Shown: positions 44,841-54,061, counted from the first letter of the stretch. The stretch: 64,000 bases of DNA from an uncultured Burkholderiales bacterium (GCA_903870145.1 CAIQBO010000049.1:1-64000); one strand, 5' to 3'. Notes: generated by a model not told the origin, from the letters alone. Numbers and translations: made by a program.

Positions 44841-46349
44841 TCACAAGTCAAACTTGATGCCTTGCGCCAAGGGCAAACTGGTTCCGTAATTGACGGTGTT
44901 GGTGGCCCTTCGCATGTAGGCTTTCCAAGTGTCTGAGCCCGATTCACGTCCGCCGCCTGTTTCTTTCTCTCCCCCAAATGCACCGCCAATTTCGGCGCCA
45001 CTGGTGCCAATGTTCACATTGGCAATGCCGCAGTCCGAGCCCAGCGCAGAGGTGAACACTTCGGCCTCACGCAGATCTTGCGTAAAGACCGAGGAGGACA
45101 ATCCATGTGCGGCCGCGTTGTTCATGGCAATGGCGACATCGAAATCATCGTAGGCTGTCATGTACAAGATGGGCGCAAAAGTTTCTTGCAGCATGGGCCC
45201 TTTTTGTGCATCAAATTCAACGATGGCGGGCCTGACGTAAAAAGCTTTGGCATCGCCCAAGGTCAAGCGCTCGCCAAAATGCACGGTCGCACCCATGTCC
45301 TTGGCTTGCTTTAACGCTTTTTGCATGGCGTCAAACGCGGCTTGGTCAATCAATGGCCCCACCAAGACACCCTCTTTCAATGGGTCGCCGACGGGCAAGC
45401 TGCCATAGACCTTGAGCAAAGACTTGAGCAGATCAGCGTAAACCGACCTGTGCACCAGCAAGCGCCGAAGACTCGTGCAGCGCTGGCCTGCTGTGCCTGC
45501 CGCGGAAAACACCACCCCGCGCACCACCAACTCCAAATTGGCCGACGGGCACACGATGGCCGCATTGTTGCCACCCAGCTCCAACAGAGTGCGTTTGAAC
45601 GTGGGTGCGCATGCCATGGCAACCGAACGACCCATGGCGCTTGAACCTGTGGCACTGATCAATTTCACATCGGGGTGGTCTACCAAGGCCTTGCCCGTTA
45701 CGCTTTCGCCTTGGGCCACGGCCACCAAGCCGTGCTCGTCTAGTCCCATGTTGCGTGCGGATTGCAAAAGCAAGCCCGACAGCGCCATGGCCGACAATGC
45801 CGCTTTTTCCGAAGGTTTCCAGATCAATGTATTGCCGCAAACCAGCGCCAATGCAGCGTTCCAAGCAAACACTGCCATTGGAAAATTAAATGCAGAAATA
45901 ATGCCCACCACACCCATGGGGTGCCAAGTTTCTAGCAACTTGTGCTCGGGCCTTTCGCTGGCAATGCTCAAGCCGTACAACTGCCTGGACAGACCCAGTG
46001 CAAATTCACAGATGTCGATCACCTCTTGCACCTCGCCCAAGCCTTCTTGCAAGATTTTCCCCGTCTCCAGCGTGATCAAACGGCCCAAGGGCTCCTTGTG
46101 CTGTCGCACAGTCTCGCCAAAAGCTCTTAGCAGCTCACCCCGCTTGGGCGCAGGTACAGCGCGCCAAGCCAGGAAGCGCTGATGCGCCACCGCCACTGCG
46201 GCACTGACTTGCGCCTGTGAACTGGCGGCCACTTGCCCTAGCAAGCGGCCGTCCACAGGCGAGAAAACTTCGAAACCTTTTGGCTCCTCACTGGGCAAGG
46301 GCACACCCAAGGTGTTGAAAATGGATCGAATGTCAGTGCAGTAGTTCAT
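44841..46349 (-). CDS. ALDH7-type aldehyde dehydrogenase (L-aminoadipate-semialdehyde dehydrogenase type)
   Basis: 502 residues. NFPMAVFAWNAALALVCGN, LELGGNNAAIV and the catalytic Cys in GTAGQRCTSLRR identify an aldehyde dehydrogenase. The C-terminal GGEKETGGGRESGSDTWKAYMRRATNTVNYG is diagnostic for the ALDH7/AmaB branch, which oxidises alpha-aminoadipate semialdehyde (in equilibrium with piperideine-6-carboxylate) to 2-aminoadipate in lysine and pipecolate catabolism. It is the last gene of an eight-gene operon that also encodes an amine-oxidising enzyme, fitting that pathway. Starts 25 nt after the binding-protein gene. Confidence 0.92.
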   Translation of the reverse strand: MNYCTDIRSIFNTLGVPLPSEEPKGFEVFSPVDGRLLGQVAASSQAQVSAAVAVAHQRFLAWRAVPAPKRGELLRAFGETVRQHKEPLGRLITLETGKILQEGLGEVQEVIDICEFALGLSRQLYGLSIASERPEHKLLETWHPMGVVGIISAFNFPMAVFAWNAALALVCGNTLIWKPSEKAALSAMALSGLLLQSARNMGLDEHGLVAVAQGESVTGKALVDHPDVKLISATGSSAMGRSVAMACAPTFKRTLLELGGNNAAIVCPSANLELVVRGVVFSAAGTAGQRCTSLRRLLVHRSVYADLLKSLLKVYGSLPVGDPLKEGVLVGPLIDQAAFDAMQKALKQAKDMGATVHFGERLTLGDAKAFYVRPAIVEFDAQKGPMLQETFAPILYMTAYDDFDVAIAMNNAAAHGLSSSVFTQDLREAEVFTSALGSDCGIANVNIGTSGAEIGGAFGGEKETGGGRESGSDTWKAYMRRATNTVNYGTSLPLAQGIKFDL

Positions 46350-46374
46350 GGTGAGTGCTCAGAGCTTTCAGAGA

Positions 46375-47448
46375 TTAGCGTTCAATGCTTCGGTTCCAGC
46401 GTGCGTTCCATGCTGGGCGATTTTCGTTGATGGCATTCCAGTCCAAGACCACCGCTGTTTTCATGTACTCCGCAAACTGTTTGAGTTTGAGTTTGGCATC
46501 ATCGCCTACAGCTGGCGCCTTCGGGTTGGAAGGAATTTGATTTCCGTGCTGCAAGCCAGCAGCTTGGGCGGGGGCGCTGAGTAAAAACTCAGCCAATTTT
46601 TGCGCCAAAACAGGTTCCGTGTTGTTGGCAATCACACACTCGGCCACCATCAAAACAACCGAGCCCTCTTTGGGCTGCGCATACTCAATGGCAATGCCTT
46701 TTTCTTGCAATGTGGCTACGCCTGTGGGCGTTAAAGGTGCGATGGCAGCATCACCGGTTTGAATCATTTCAGACAACTTGGCCGAGCTGGGGATGTACTC
46801 CAACACGTTCACACCCACGCTGTTTTTCCAAGCGTTGAAACCTGGATCCACATTGGCCTCGGTGCCGCCCTTGATGCGGTTGAACATCAAGAATCCATGC
46901 AAACCAAAGGAAGACGAAGGCATCGATTGGAAAACCACTTTACCCTTGTATTTGGGATCGGCCAAATCCATCCATGAAGTCGGTGCAGCCCAACCTTTTT
47001 CTGCAAACATTTTTTTGTTGTAAGCCAGGCCCGTCATGCCCATGGTCACACCTGCAGCGATGTCGCCACCGAAACGTGCCGTTGGGAAAATCTCATTCAA
47101 AGGCCCGCTGGGCTTGAGCTTCTCGCACAGCCCCATGCCAGCTGCGCGAACCATCACGCCGTCGTCCAGAAAAATCACGTGCATTTGGGGCTTGTCTTTG
47201 TTGGCCTGGGCTTTGGCCAAAATTTCAGATGAGGTGCCAGGCACCACCACCACCTTGGCATTGTTGGCTTTTTCAAATGCAGGAAAAACATGTTCGGTCC
47301 AAGTTTTCTCCATCGAGCCACCGTTCATGCCGATGTAGATGGTTTTGGTTTGCGCTTGCGCCACGCCCGCTGCCATTGCCAAAACGGCCAGGGCAATACC
47401 GGCTTTTTTGCCAGTGTTTTTGGCAGTGTTTGAAAAATCAGTTCTCAT
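46375..47448 (-). CDS. ABC transporter substrate-binding protein (polyamine/iron type, PotD-like)
   Basis: 357 residues from ATG 47448, preceded by AAGGAGATATTTC; the upstream track start is not supported. Signal peptide ending GVAQAQT. The mature protein shows GMNGGSMEKTWTEHVFPAFEKANNAKVVVVPGTSSEILAKAQA and GAAPLTPTGVATL-type hinge sequences of the SBP_bac_8 family. Together with three membrane/ATPase genes in the same operon it forms a PotABCD-type importer. The start overlaps the end of the FAD oxidoreductase gene by 11 nt. Confidence 0.9.
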   Translation of the reverse strand: MRTDFSNTAKNTGKKAGIALAVLAMAAGVAQAQTKTIYIGMNGGSMEKTWTEHVFPAFEKANNAKVVVVPGTSSEILAKAQANKDKPQMHVIFLDDGVMVRAAGMGLCEKLKPSGPLNEIFPTARFGGDIAAGVTMGMTGLAYNKKMFAEKGWAAPTSWMDLADPKYKGKVVFQSMPSSSFGLHGFLMFNRIKGGTEANVDPGFNAWKNSVGVNVLEYIPSSAKLSEMIQTGDAAIAPLTPTGVATLQEKGIAIEYAQPKEGSVVLMVAECVIANNTEPVLAQKLAEFLLSAPAQAAGLQHGNQIPSNPKAPAVGDDAKLKLKQFAEYMKTAVVLDWNAINENRPAWNARWNRSIER

Positions 47449-48607
47449 GAAATATCTCCTTGGGTTGTTGAAATGGTTGAAGTGACGGACGGAAAACTTT
47501 TGTAAATCTTGAAATAGAAAATGCTTCGATCGGTGTGCTGCTGCTGCCGCGGCAGACAAGCTCAGATAAAACCTCGCCTACAGCGGGGCCGAGTTGAAAG
47601 CCTGAGCCGGCAAAGCCAAAGCCGTGAATCAAGCCCGGTGTGGTGCCACTGGGGCCGATCACAGGCTCATGGTCTGGTAAGTAGCCCTCGGTGCCGCTCC
47701 AAGTGCGAATCACGTGTGCGTTGTGCAAATCAGGCAACAACTCGACTGTGCGTGCCAGCACCAAGCCAATGGCCTCGCGACTGGGCCGGGCGCGCAAATC
47801 ATCTAATGCAAAGCCACGTGAGCCACCGATCACACAATTGCCGCGAACCGCTTGTCGCGCATAAATACCGCCGCCCTCAACGCCCAAGCTCAAGGTCATC
47901 AAGGGCCGCAAAGGTTCAGTCACGGCCATCACTGGATGCAATGCCTCGATCGGCACCGACTCTGCAAAACTTTGGGCAACAAAGCCAGCCCAAGCTCCCG
48001 CGCAGTTGAGTAAATAGCGTGAGCGAACCTCCAGGCCCTTGTGGGTGTGCAAGACAAACCCGTTGCGACTGTGGGCCATGTCGATCACTTGCGATTGCTC
48101 ATGAATATCAGCACCTGCCTGCTTGGCCGCTTGCGCAAACGCAGGCGATACCAGGCGAGGGTTGGCATGCCCATCTTGCGCGCACAAAGAGCCGCCAACC
48201 ACGCTTTGTCCCAGCCATGGGTAGCGCGAGCGCAGGGTGTCACCACTCAAAATTTGCAAATCCAAGTCGTAGCCCAGGCTGCGCTTTTGATAATCCTCCA
48301 GGCTGGCCACATCGGCTTGGCTGCGTGCAATTTTCAGATGACCGCAGCGTTGGTACTCACCCTCCATGCCCAGCAATTGAGGCAACTGACCCCAGATGAC
48401 ATGGGCACGCTGGGCCAAGGGCAGTTGTATGATGGAGCGGCCCTGCCGTCGCACACCTCCATAGTTCACACCACTGGACCTCGAACCGCAAAAATCACGC
48501 TCGAGCAAAGTCACCGATTTGCCCATCTTGCGCAAAAACAAAGCGGCCGAGGCACCCACAATCCCCCCTCCAATGATGGCCACATCAGAATCAAGGCGGC
48601 GTGTCAT
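47438..48607 (-). CDS. FAD-dependent amino-acid oxidoreductase (DadA/SoxB-like beta subunit)
   Basis: 389 residues from ATG 48607, whose ATGA overlaps the stop of the upstream gene. DVAIIGGGIVGASAALFLRKMGKSVTLLE is the FAD dinucleotide fold; SSGVNYGGVRRQGRS follows as in sarcosine oxidase beta and HcnC. The C-terminal SGTEGYLPDHEPVIGP and GFAGSGFQLGPAVGEVL complete the D-amino-acid-oxidase pattern. It should oxidise the C-N bond of a secondary amine or D-amino acid and pass electrons to the two partner subunits encoded just upstream. Confidence 0.9.
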   Translation of the reverse strand: MTRRLDSDVAIIGGGIVGASAALFLRKMGKSVTLLERDFCGSRSSGVNYGGVRRQGRSIIQLPLAQRAHVIWGQLPQLLGMEGEYQRCGHLKIARSQADVASLEDYQKRSLGYDLDLQILSGDTLRSRYPWLGQSVVGGSLCAQDGHANPRLVSPAFAQAAKQAGADIHEQSQVIDMAHSRNGFVLHTHKGLEVRSRYLLNCAGAWAGFVAQSFAESVPIEALHPVMAVTEPLRPLMTLSLGVEGGGIYARQAVRGNCVIGGSRGFALDDLRARPSREAIGLVLARTVELLPDLHNAHVIRTWSGTEGYLPDHEPVIGPSGTTPGLIHGFGFAGSGFQLGPAVGEVLSELVCRGSSSTPIEAFSISRFTKVFRPSLQPFQQPKEIFHEN

Positions 48608-50007
48608 GCCATGTCCTTGCCACTCACAGACTCTGCTTTGAGCATGGTGGTAAAAGGAATGGGCTTGATGGGCGCTTGCGCTCTGAGGCGACCAACTTTC
48701 TCTAAAGACTGCCCCGTGCACTGCGCCAAAATTTCAGCTGCAGCGCAAACGCACATGCGGCCTTGGCAGCGGCCCATGCCCACGCGCGAGAGGGCTTTCA
48801 ATCGGTTGATTTCCTGCACACCGGCCTCAGCGGCTGTTTGGCGTAAATCGCCTGCGGTGACTTCCTCGCAGCGGCAAACAAGCAGATCGTCCGGTGTTTG
48901 TGCGGCCCAATTCAACGGATCCGGAAATGCACGCGCCAAGCCTCGTCCAAAAATTTTGCGCTTGGTAATGTGCCCAGACAAAGCCGCACTGCGTGCGACA
49001 TGCTCTGCAGTGGCATGCCCTGCGCGATCCGACAGCAAGGTCAGCGCAGCACGCTCTCCCGACCATTCGGCGGCATCTGCACCCTCCACCGAAGCACCAT
49101 CACCTGCCAAATAAACACCGCTCACACTGGTGCGGCCAGATTCGTCACACACCGGCAACCATGCGCCTTGCACAGCATTCCAAACAAACTGACAGTCCAA
49201 GAGGTCGGCCAACTGTGCTTCGCTGCGAAGCCCGTATCCAGTAGCCACTGCATCGCAAGCCAGCGAATGCACACCGCGATCATCTTGCCAAAGCAAGGAC
49301 TCGAGACAGTCTTGCCCCTTGGCCTCAAGGGGCACTGCACCTCGGTGCACAGCCACACCATGGGCGTGCAACCAAGCCACGTAGTAAAGGCCCTTGGCCA
49401 GCCATGCAGGTTGCGCAAGCAAATCGGACATGGCTGCAACTTGATCTGATAATTTGCCACTGTCTAGCAAAGCCACAACATGGGCGCCGGCCTTGGCGTA
49501 CTGGTAGGCCACCAAATAAAGCAAAGGCCCTGAGCCTGCAAAAACAACTTTTTTGCCAATTGAGCAGCCTTGAAATTTGAGTGCGACTTGTGCGCCCCCC
49601 AGGCTGAAGACACCGGGCAAAGTCCAGCCACGAAACGGCAAGATGCGATCGGTTGCGCCGCTTGTGACAATCACCTGCGAATAAGCCAGAGTGGAAGTTT
49701 GACCCTGGTGCAGTAAATCAAGCTGGCCGCCTTGGACATTCCACACCAGCGTATGGGGGCGGTAATCCACGTGCGGGAGCAAGCCTTGCATGGCACTTAA
49801 AACAGATTGTGCTTTGGCAGACTCAAAACCATAGAGCTCTTTTTTTGTGCGAACAAAATGCGCCGGAGGTTGACGGTAAATTTGCCCACCCCAGTTGGCT
49901 GATTCGTCCACAACAACAGGCCTCAGACCATTGGCGACCAAAGTTTGGGCAGCCCGAATTCCAGCTGGGCCAGCCCCCACAATCACGGGTGCAAGCGCTT
50001 GTATCAT
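48604..50007 (-). CDS. FAD/NAD(P)-binding and [2Fe-2S] subunit of amine dehydrogenase (HcnB/OoxA-like)
   Basis: 467 residues from ATG 50007 (ATGA overlap with the gene before). An N-terminal pyridine-nucleotide-disulfide-type FAD fold (PVIVGAGPAGIRAAQTLVANG), a second nucleotide fold near residue 160 (KKVVFAGSGPLLYLVAYQYAKAGA), and a C-terminal BFD-type domain with VCRCEEVTAGDL and GMGRCQGRMC, the four cysteines of an iron-sulfur centre. This is the alpha-subunit architecture of opine oxidase, hydrogen cyanide synthase and D-hydroxyproline dehydrogenase. Function as a stand-alone enzyme is unlikely. Confidence 0.9.
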   Translation of the reverse strand: MIQALAPVIVGAGPAGIRAAQTLVANGLRPVVVDESANWGGQIYRQPPAHFVRTKKELYGFESAKAQSVLSAMQGLLPHVDYRPHTLVWNVQGGQLDLLHQGQTSTLAYSQVIVTSGATDRILPFRGWTLPGVFSLGGAQVALKFQGCSIGKKVVFAGSGPLLYLVAYQYAKAGAHVVALLDSGKLSDQVAAMSDLLAQPAWLAKGLYYVAWLHAHGVAVHRGAVPLEAKGQDCLESLLWQDDRGVHSLACDAVATGYGLRSEAQLADLLDCQFVWNAVQGAWLPVCDESGRTSVSGVYLAGDGASVEGADAAEWSGERAALTLLSDRAGHATAEHVARSAALSGHITKRKIFGRGLARAFPDPLNWAAQTPDDLLVCRCEEVTAGDLRQTAAEAGVQEINRLKALSRVGMGRCQGRMCVCAAAEILAQCTGQSLEKVGRLRAQAPIKPIPFTTMLKAESVSGKDMA

Positions 50008-50324
50008 GTGCTGCCGCCTTGCCCCGAGATCAATTTCATGGACGGCTCGAGCATGGTTGAACACGCCTTGAAACGATCCCCTGCTTCGCTTGAAATCCAG
50101 CAATCTTGGCACGCCCCCATCCAACAAAAACCAGCGCGATGGGCGCCACTCTCATCTGAATAGCGCACAAATTTTCGGTGCATCAAAACAGCTGTTAAAA
50201 CGGTGTCGCCGCGCAAGCCTGTCAAGGCCTGGCCATCTAAAAAAAATGTCACGCGCTCGCGCTGGGTCTCAGACATACGCGTGAGCAAACCCGGTTCATT
50301 CAAAGGCACCGGTGCCTGGCTCAT
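50004..50324 (-). CDS. small [2Fe-2S] subunit of amine dehydrogenase (HcnA/gamma-subunit type)
   Basis: 106 residues. VTFFLDGQALTGLRGDTVLTAVLMHR is the ferredoxin-like start of sarcosine oxidase alpha and HcnA. GFCWMGACQDCWI and a later KACST supply the four cysteines of a plant-type [2Fe-2S] cluster. It is the third component of the dehydrogenase with the two flavoproteins encoded downstream. Overlaps both neighbours by 4 nt (ATGA), so stoichiometric translation is likely. Confidence 0.87.
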   Translation of the reverse strand: MSQAPVPLNEPGLLTRMSETQRERVTFFLDGQALTGLRGDTVLTAVLMHRKFVRYSDESGAHRAGFCWMGACQDCWISSEAGDRFKACSTMLEPSMKLISGQGGST

Positions 50325-51115
50325 TTGCTGCCCACCAATATTTTATCCAGGCCATACAAGCGGTCGAGCAAAATCATGACGCCACCCGTCAAAGCCACCA
50401 TCAAAGCCGAGACGGCTGCCATCAAGGGGTCAATCGACTCGGTGGCGTACATGTACATGCGCACTGGCAAGGTCACTGTGGCCGGCGATGTGACGAAGAT
50501 GGACATCGTGACTTCGTCAAAACTGTTGATGAAGGCCAGCAACCAGCCACCCGTCACGCCGGGCAAAATCATGGGCAAGGTCACACGCCGAAATACCGCA
50601 GACTGGCTGGCCCCCAGCGACAAAGCCGCCTGCTCGCAACTTCGGTCCATGCCAGCCGAGGCCGCCAACACCAAACGCAGCACATAGGGCGTGACCACCA
50701 CCACATGCGCCAAGACCAACCAAAAAAAGCTGCCCGTAGCGCCGATCAACGAGAACAAGCGCAAGATCGCCACGCCCAGGACCAAGTGGGGAACGATCAA
50801 GGGTGATAAAAACAATGCATTCAAGGCGTCGCGCCCTGCAAATTGGTAGCGCGTGATGGCCAAGCCTGCAGGAATGGCCACGCAAGTCGAAACCGAAGCA
50901 GCCGCCAAGGCCAGCCACACACTGTTCCAAAAAGAGGTCATGAAATCGGGGTGAGCAAAGACCGCTTTGAACCAGCGCAAAGAAAAATCTGTGGTCGGAA
51001 TGCTCAAGGTGTTTTCAGGCGTGAAGGCCACCAAACACACCACCACCAGGGGCGCCAGCATGAAGCCAATCACCAGCGCGTTGAAACACAAGGCCAAGGG
51101 TCCGTTCTTTGACAT
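50321..51115 (-). CDS. ABC transporter permease (PotC-like)
   Basis: 264 residues, six membrane helices. The EAA loop is EQAALSLGASQSAVFRRVTLPMILPGVTGG, and ENTLSIPTTDFSLRWFKAVF follows helix 1 as in spermidine/putrescine permease PotC. Starts 2 nt after the PotB-like gene. Forms the membrane path with that protein. Confidence 0.9.
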   Translation of the reverse strand: MSKNGPLALCFNALVIGFMLAPLVVVCLVAFTPENTLSIPTTDFSLRWFKAVFAHPDFMTSFWNSVWLALAAASVSTCVAIPAGLAITRYQFAGRDALNALFLSPLIVPHLVLGVAILRLFSLIGATGSFFWLVLAHVVVVTPYVLRLVLAASAGMDRSCEQAALSLGASQSAVFRRVTLPMILPGVTGGWLLAFINSFDEVTMSIFVTSPATVTLPVRMYMYATESIDPLMAAVSALMVALTGGVMILLDRLYGLDKILVGSK

Positions 51116-51117
51116 GC

Positions 51118-51972
51118 TCAGCCCATGGCCTTCTTGTAACGGCCTTCCAGCACGCGGTTGTAGCTGAGCATGACGAGCAAATTAGCGAGCAACAAAATCA
51201 AAGCCAAGGCCGCCCCTAAGGGCCAATTGAGCTCGTGCAAATATTCGTCATACACCACCGTGGCCACCATCTTCAAGCGCCGCCCCCCCAGCAAACCTGG
51301 AATAGCAAACGCACTGGCACTCAGGCCAAACACGATCAAACTGCCAGACAAAACACCGGGCAGCACCTGCGGTAAAACAATGCGGCGCAGCGTGGTGAAG
51401 TGAGACGCTGACAAAGACAATGCTGCATTTTCAACGCCAGGATCGAGCTTTTGCAGTGAGGTCCAAATCGGGATGATCATGAAGGGCAGCATCACATGCA
51501 CCAAGGCAATCACCACAGCCCACTCGGTGTAGAGAATTTTGAAAGGCCCCATGCCAATGAATGCAAAAACTTGATTCACCAAACCCCTGGGGCCCAGCAA
51601 CATGCTCCAGCCAAATGCCCGCACCACCACCGAGACCAACAAAGGCGCGAGCACAATCAACAAGAAGACAGTGCGCCACGGATCTCCCATGCGGCTGAGC
51701 ACATAGGCTTCAGGTGCACCGATCAACAGGCAAATCAAAGTGGTCAAACCTGCGATCCAAAAGGTGCGCCAAAATATTTCGAAGTAATAGTCATCTGTGA
51801 AAATCGCGGCGTAATGCGCCCAAGTGAAGATGTTTTTCACGCCCGTGTTGTAGTCAAACACATTGAAAGACAAGACCGCTGTCAAAGTCAGGGGCAGCAG
51901 CAGCAAACTGCTGAACAGCAGCATGGCTGGGGCCGACAGCAGCCAAGGCGTTGAGCGGGCCACCAACTTCAT
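51118..51972 (-). CDS. ABC transporter permease (PotB-like)
   Basis: 284 residues, six membrane helices. Begins with a short charged tail then PWLLSAPAMLLFSSLLLLPLTLTAVLSFNVFDY; the EAA loop is ENAALSLSASHFTTLRRIVLPQVLPGVLSGS. Overlaps the ATPase gene by 4 nt (ATGA). Partner of the PotC-like permease. Confidence 0.9.
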   Translation of the reverse strand: MKLVARSTPWLLSAPAMLLFSSLLLLPLTLTAVLSFNVFDYNTGVKNIFTWAHYAAIFTDDYYFEIFWRTFWIAGLTTLICLLIGAPEAYVLSRMGDPWRTVFLLIVLAPLLVSVVVRAFGWSMLLGPRGLVNQVFAFIGMGPFKILYTEWAVVIALVHVMLPFMIIPIWTSLQKLDPGVENAALSLSASHFTTLRRIVLPQVLPGVLSGSLIVFGLSASAFAIPGLLGGRRLKMVATVVYDEYLHELNWPLGAALALILLLANLLVMLSYNRVLEGRYKKAMG

Positions 51973-53027
51973 GACAAAACGCGCGCCGAATCAGGCGACC
52001 ATTGAAGACCGGTGGGGTCTTGCTCATTCAGGGGCGCTGTGTCGTTGTTAGGGCAAGCCACTTGCAGCACGCCCATGGGCGTGTCAACTTGATAAAGCCA
52101 TTGGCTGCCCAAGAAAAATCGCGCGCTCACACGTCCGTCAACTTGGCCTTGCCCCAGCGGCACAAAGCTGATTTTTTCGGGGCGCAAACTGACCATCAAC
52201 TCAGTGCTCGATGAAAGTTCAGCAGCTTTGCATTGAAACGGCACACCATTGACGCTCAAGCTTGTGACAGCAGCGCCAGCACCACCCCCATGCACCTGCT
52301 GCGCGCGCATTAAATTGGCCTTGCCCACAAAGGTCGAAATAAATTTTGACTGCGGATTTTCATACAACTGGTAGGGCACATCGACCTGCGTGACGTGGCC
52401 CGCTTGCATCACCACCACGCGGTCGCTGATGGACATCGCCTCGGTCTGATCGTGGGTCACCATGATGGTGGTGGTGCCAACTTTGCGCTGAATTTGGCGC
52501 AACTCAAATTGCATCTCTTCGCGCAACTTGGCATCTAAATTGGACAAGGGCTCGTCAAGCAACAAAACCGGCGGCTCGATCACGAGAGCTCGCGCCAATG
52601 CCACCCTTTGCTTTTGCCCACCCGAGAGTTCGCGTGGGTAGCGTGCAGCCAAATCTTCCAGGTGCACCAAGGCCAATGCTGCTGACACGCGCTCGAGCCG
52701 CTGAGCCTTGTCAAGCCGGCGCATCTCAAGGCCAAAGCTCACATTTTCAAACACCGTCATGTGCGGAAAAAGTGCGTAGCTTTGAAACACGATGCCAAGG
52801 CCGCGTGAATTTGGTGGGGTGCTGGTGATATCGCGCCCATCCAGCGTGATGCTGCCTTGGCTGACTTCGGTGAACCCTGCGATCATTTGCAAAGTGGTGG
52901 TCTTGCCACAGCCCGAGGGGCCAAGCAAGGTGACAAACTCGCCTTTTTCAACGCTCAAGTTCATGTTGGCAACGACGCAGTTGGGCCCATAAAACTTGGA
53001 AACATCTGTCAACGTCAAAAAAGACAT
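51969..53027 (-). CDS. ABC transporter ATP-binding protein (PotA-like)
   Basis: 352 residues. Walker A GPSGCGKTTTLQMIAGF, signature ELSGGQKQRVALARALV, Walker B VLLLDEPLSNLDAKLREEM, and a C-terminal TOBE-type regulatory barrel from about residue 240. Strong AGGAGGGTGG precedes the ATG. First gene of the operon 44841-53027; its promoter lies in the AT-rich gap shared with the divergent IclR gene. Confidence 0.93.
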   Translation of the reverse strand: MSFLTLTDVSKFYGPNCVVANMNLSVEKGEFVTLLGPSGCGKTTTLQMIAGFTEVSQGSITLDGRDITSTPPNSRGLGIVFQSYALFPHMTVFENVSFGLEMRRLDKAQRLERVSAALALVHLEDLAARYPRELSGGQKQRVALARALVIEPPVLLLDEPLSNLDAKLREEMQFELRQIQRKVGTTTIMVTHDQTEAMSISDRVVVMQAGHVTQVDVPYQLYENPQSKFISTFVGKANLMRAQQVHGGGAGAAVTSLSVNGVPFQCKAAELSSSTELMVSLRPEKISFVPLGQGQVDGRVSARFFLGSQWLYQVDTPMGVLQVACPNNDTAPLNEQDPTGLQWSPDSARVLS

Positions 53028-53142
53028 CCACCCTCCTTCATCTGCGAAAGCCGCCTGACCTGCTGGCCAGACTATTGAAAACCTTGAAATGCATGCAAAT
53101 AATCATTTAAACCCAGCACTGCGTCAACAGGGTATTTCACTA

Positions 53143-53172
53143 AACGACATTTATTCGTTATTTATTCCGTTA
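53143..53172. promoter_or_regulatory. candidate IclR operator in the divergent promoter region
   Basis: AACGA-N7-TCGTT inverted repeat (53143-53159) partly overlapping two near-identical direct repeats ATTTATTCGTTA and ATTTATTCCGTTA. The 174-nt AT-rich gap separates the IclR gene from the importer/dehydrogenase operon, so an autoregulatory operator is expected here. Confidence 0.45.
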
Positions 53173-53201
53173 AACAAAATAATTAGAATAAAATTAGTCC
53201 C

Positions 53202-54044
53202 ATGATTTCACCAAGAAGCGAGGTTCCCATACCGCAGCCTGGCACCGGCGCCTTGGATCGCGCATTTGCCATCATTCAACATTTGGCAGCCGCCTCCACC
53301 GAGGGCGCACGCGTGACACAAATTGCCAAAGACATCGGTTTAACCCAAGGCACCGTTCACCGCACCTTGCAAGCCCTGATTGCGCAAAATGTGGTCGAGC
53401 AAGATGAGCGCAGCAAATACTACCGCCTGAGCATTGATTTTTTCGTCTTGGCCGCAAGAGCGGGCAACCCAGTCAATTTACGCGAGCTGTGTCGGCCCAT
53501 GATGCTGCGTTTGTGCGCCAGTTTGGGCGACACCTTGTTCCTGTTGGCGCGCAGCGGATTTGACGCGGTGTGCATCGACCGCAGCGAAGGGCCTTTTCCG
53601 ATTCGCTCCTTCACAGGCGACATAGGCGGTCGCGTGGCGCTGGGCGTGGGTCAAGGCAGCTTGGCCATCTTGGCATTTTTGCCAGAGCTTGAACGCGAAG
53701 AAGTGATTCGATTTAACTTGCCTCGCGTGCGCGAGTTGGGCATGTTTGACGAAGTTTATTTGCGCACAGAAATCGAGCGCGTTCGCGGACTTGGATTTGC
53801 TGCGCGCAACACCGGCTTGTTGGAAGGCATGGCCGGCGTAGCCGTGCCGATTTGTGACCGGCAAGGCCGGGCCGTGGCTGCGCTCAGTGTGGGCACCATC
53901 TCGGCCAGGCTCAACCCCGAGCGCTTGCCCACAGTGGTGGAAATGCTCAAACGCGAAGCGCAAAGCATCTCACCCAAAATCAACCCGTTTGATCCGACTT
54001 TGCGGCGGCCAGTCTCTAGCCTGGCGGCCATGCTGCCCAATTGA
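53202..54044 (+). CDS. IclR-family transcriptional regulator
   Basis: 280 residues. N-terminal winged HTH (GALDRAFAIIQHLAAASTEGARVTQIAKDIGLTQGTVHRTLQALI) and an effector domain with ARSGFDAVCIDRSEG, ALGVGQGSLAILAFL, and the GLLEGMAGVAVPICDRQGRAVAALSVGT strand region typical of IclR. Binds a small organic acid or amino acid ligand. Divergent from the PotA-first operon and therefore its likely regulator. Convergent with the class V aminotransferase 17 nt downstream. Confidence 0.92.
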   Translation: MISPRSEVPIPQPGTGALDRAFAIIQHLAAASTEGARVTQIAKDIGLTQGTVHRTLQALIAQNVVEQDERSKYYRLSIDFFVLAARAGNPVNLRELCRPMMLRLCASLGDTLFLLARSGFDAVCIDRSEGPFPIRSFTGDIGGRVALGVGQGSLAILAFLPELEREEVIRFNLPRVRELGMFDEVYLRTEIERVRGLGFAARNTGLLEGMAGVAVPICDRQGRAVAALSVGTISARLNPERLPTVVEMLKREAQSISPKINPFDPTLRRPVSSLAAMLPN

Positions 54045-54061
54045 CAGGCGGCTTAGATTGA

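Noticed and set aside
47438-50324. Hydrogen cyanide synthase (hcnABC)
   Set aside because: The three-subunit architecture is shared with opine, hydroxyproline and D-amino acid dehydrogenases; an importer and ALDH7 in the operon fit amino-acid catabolism, not cyanide production.
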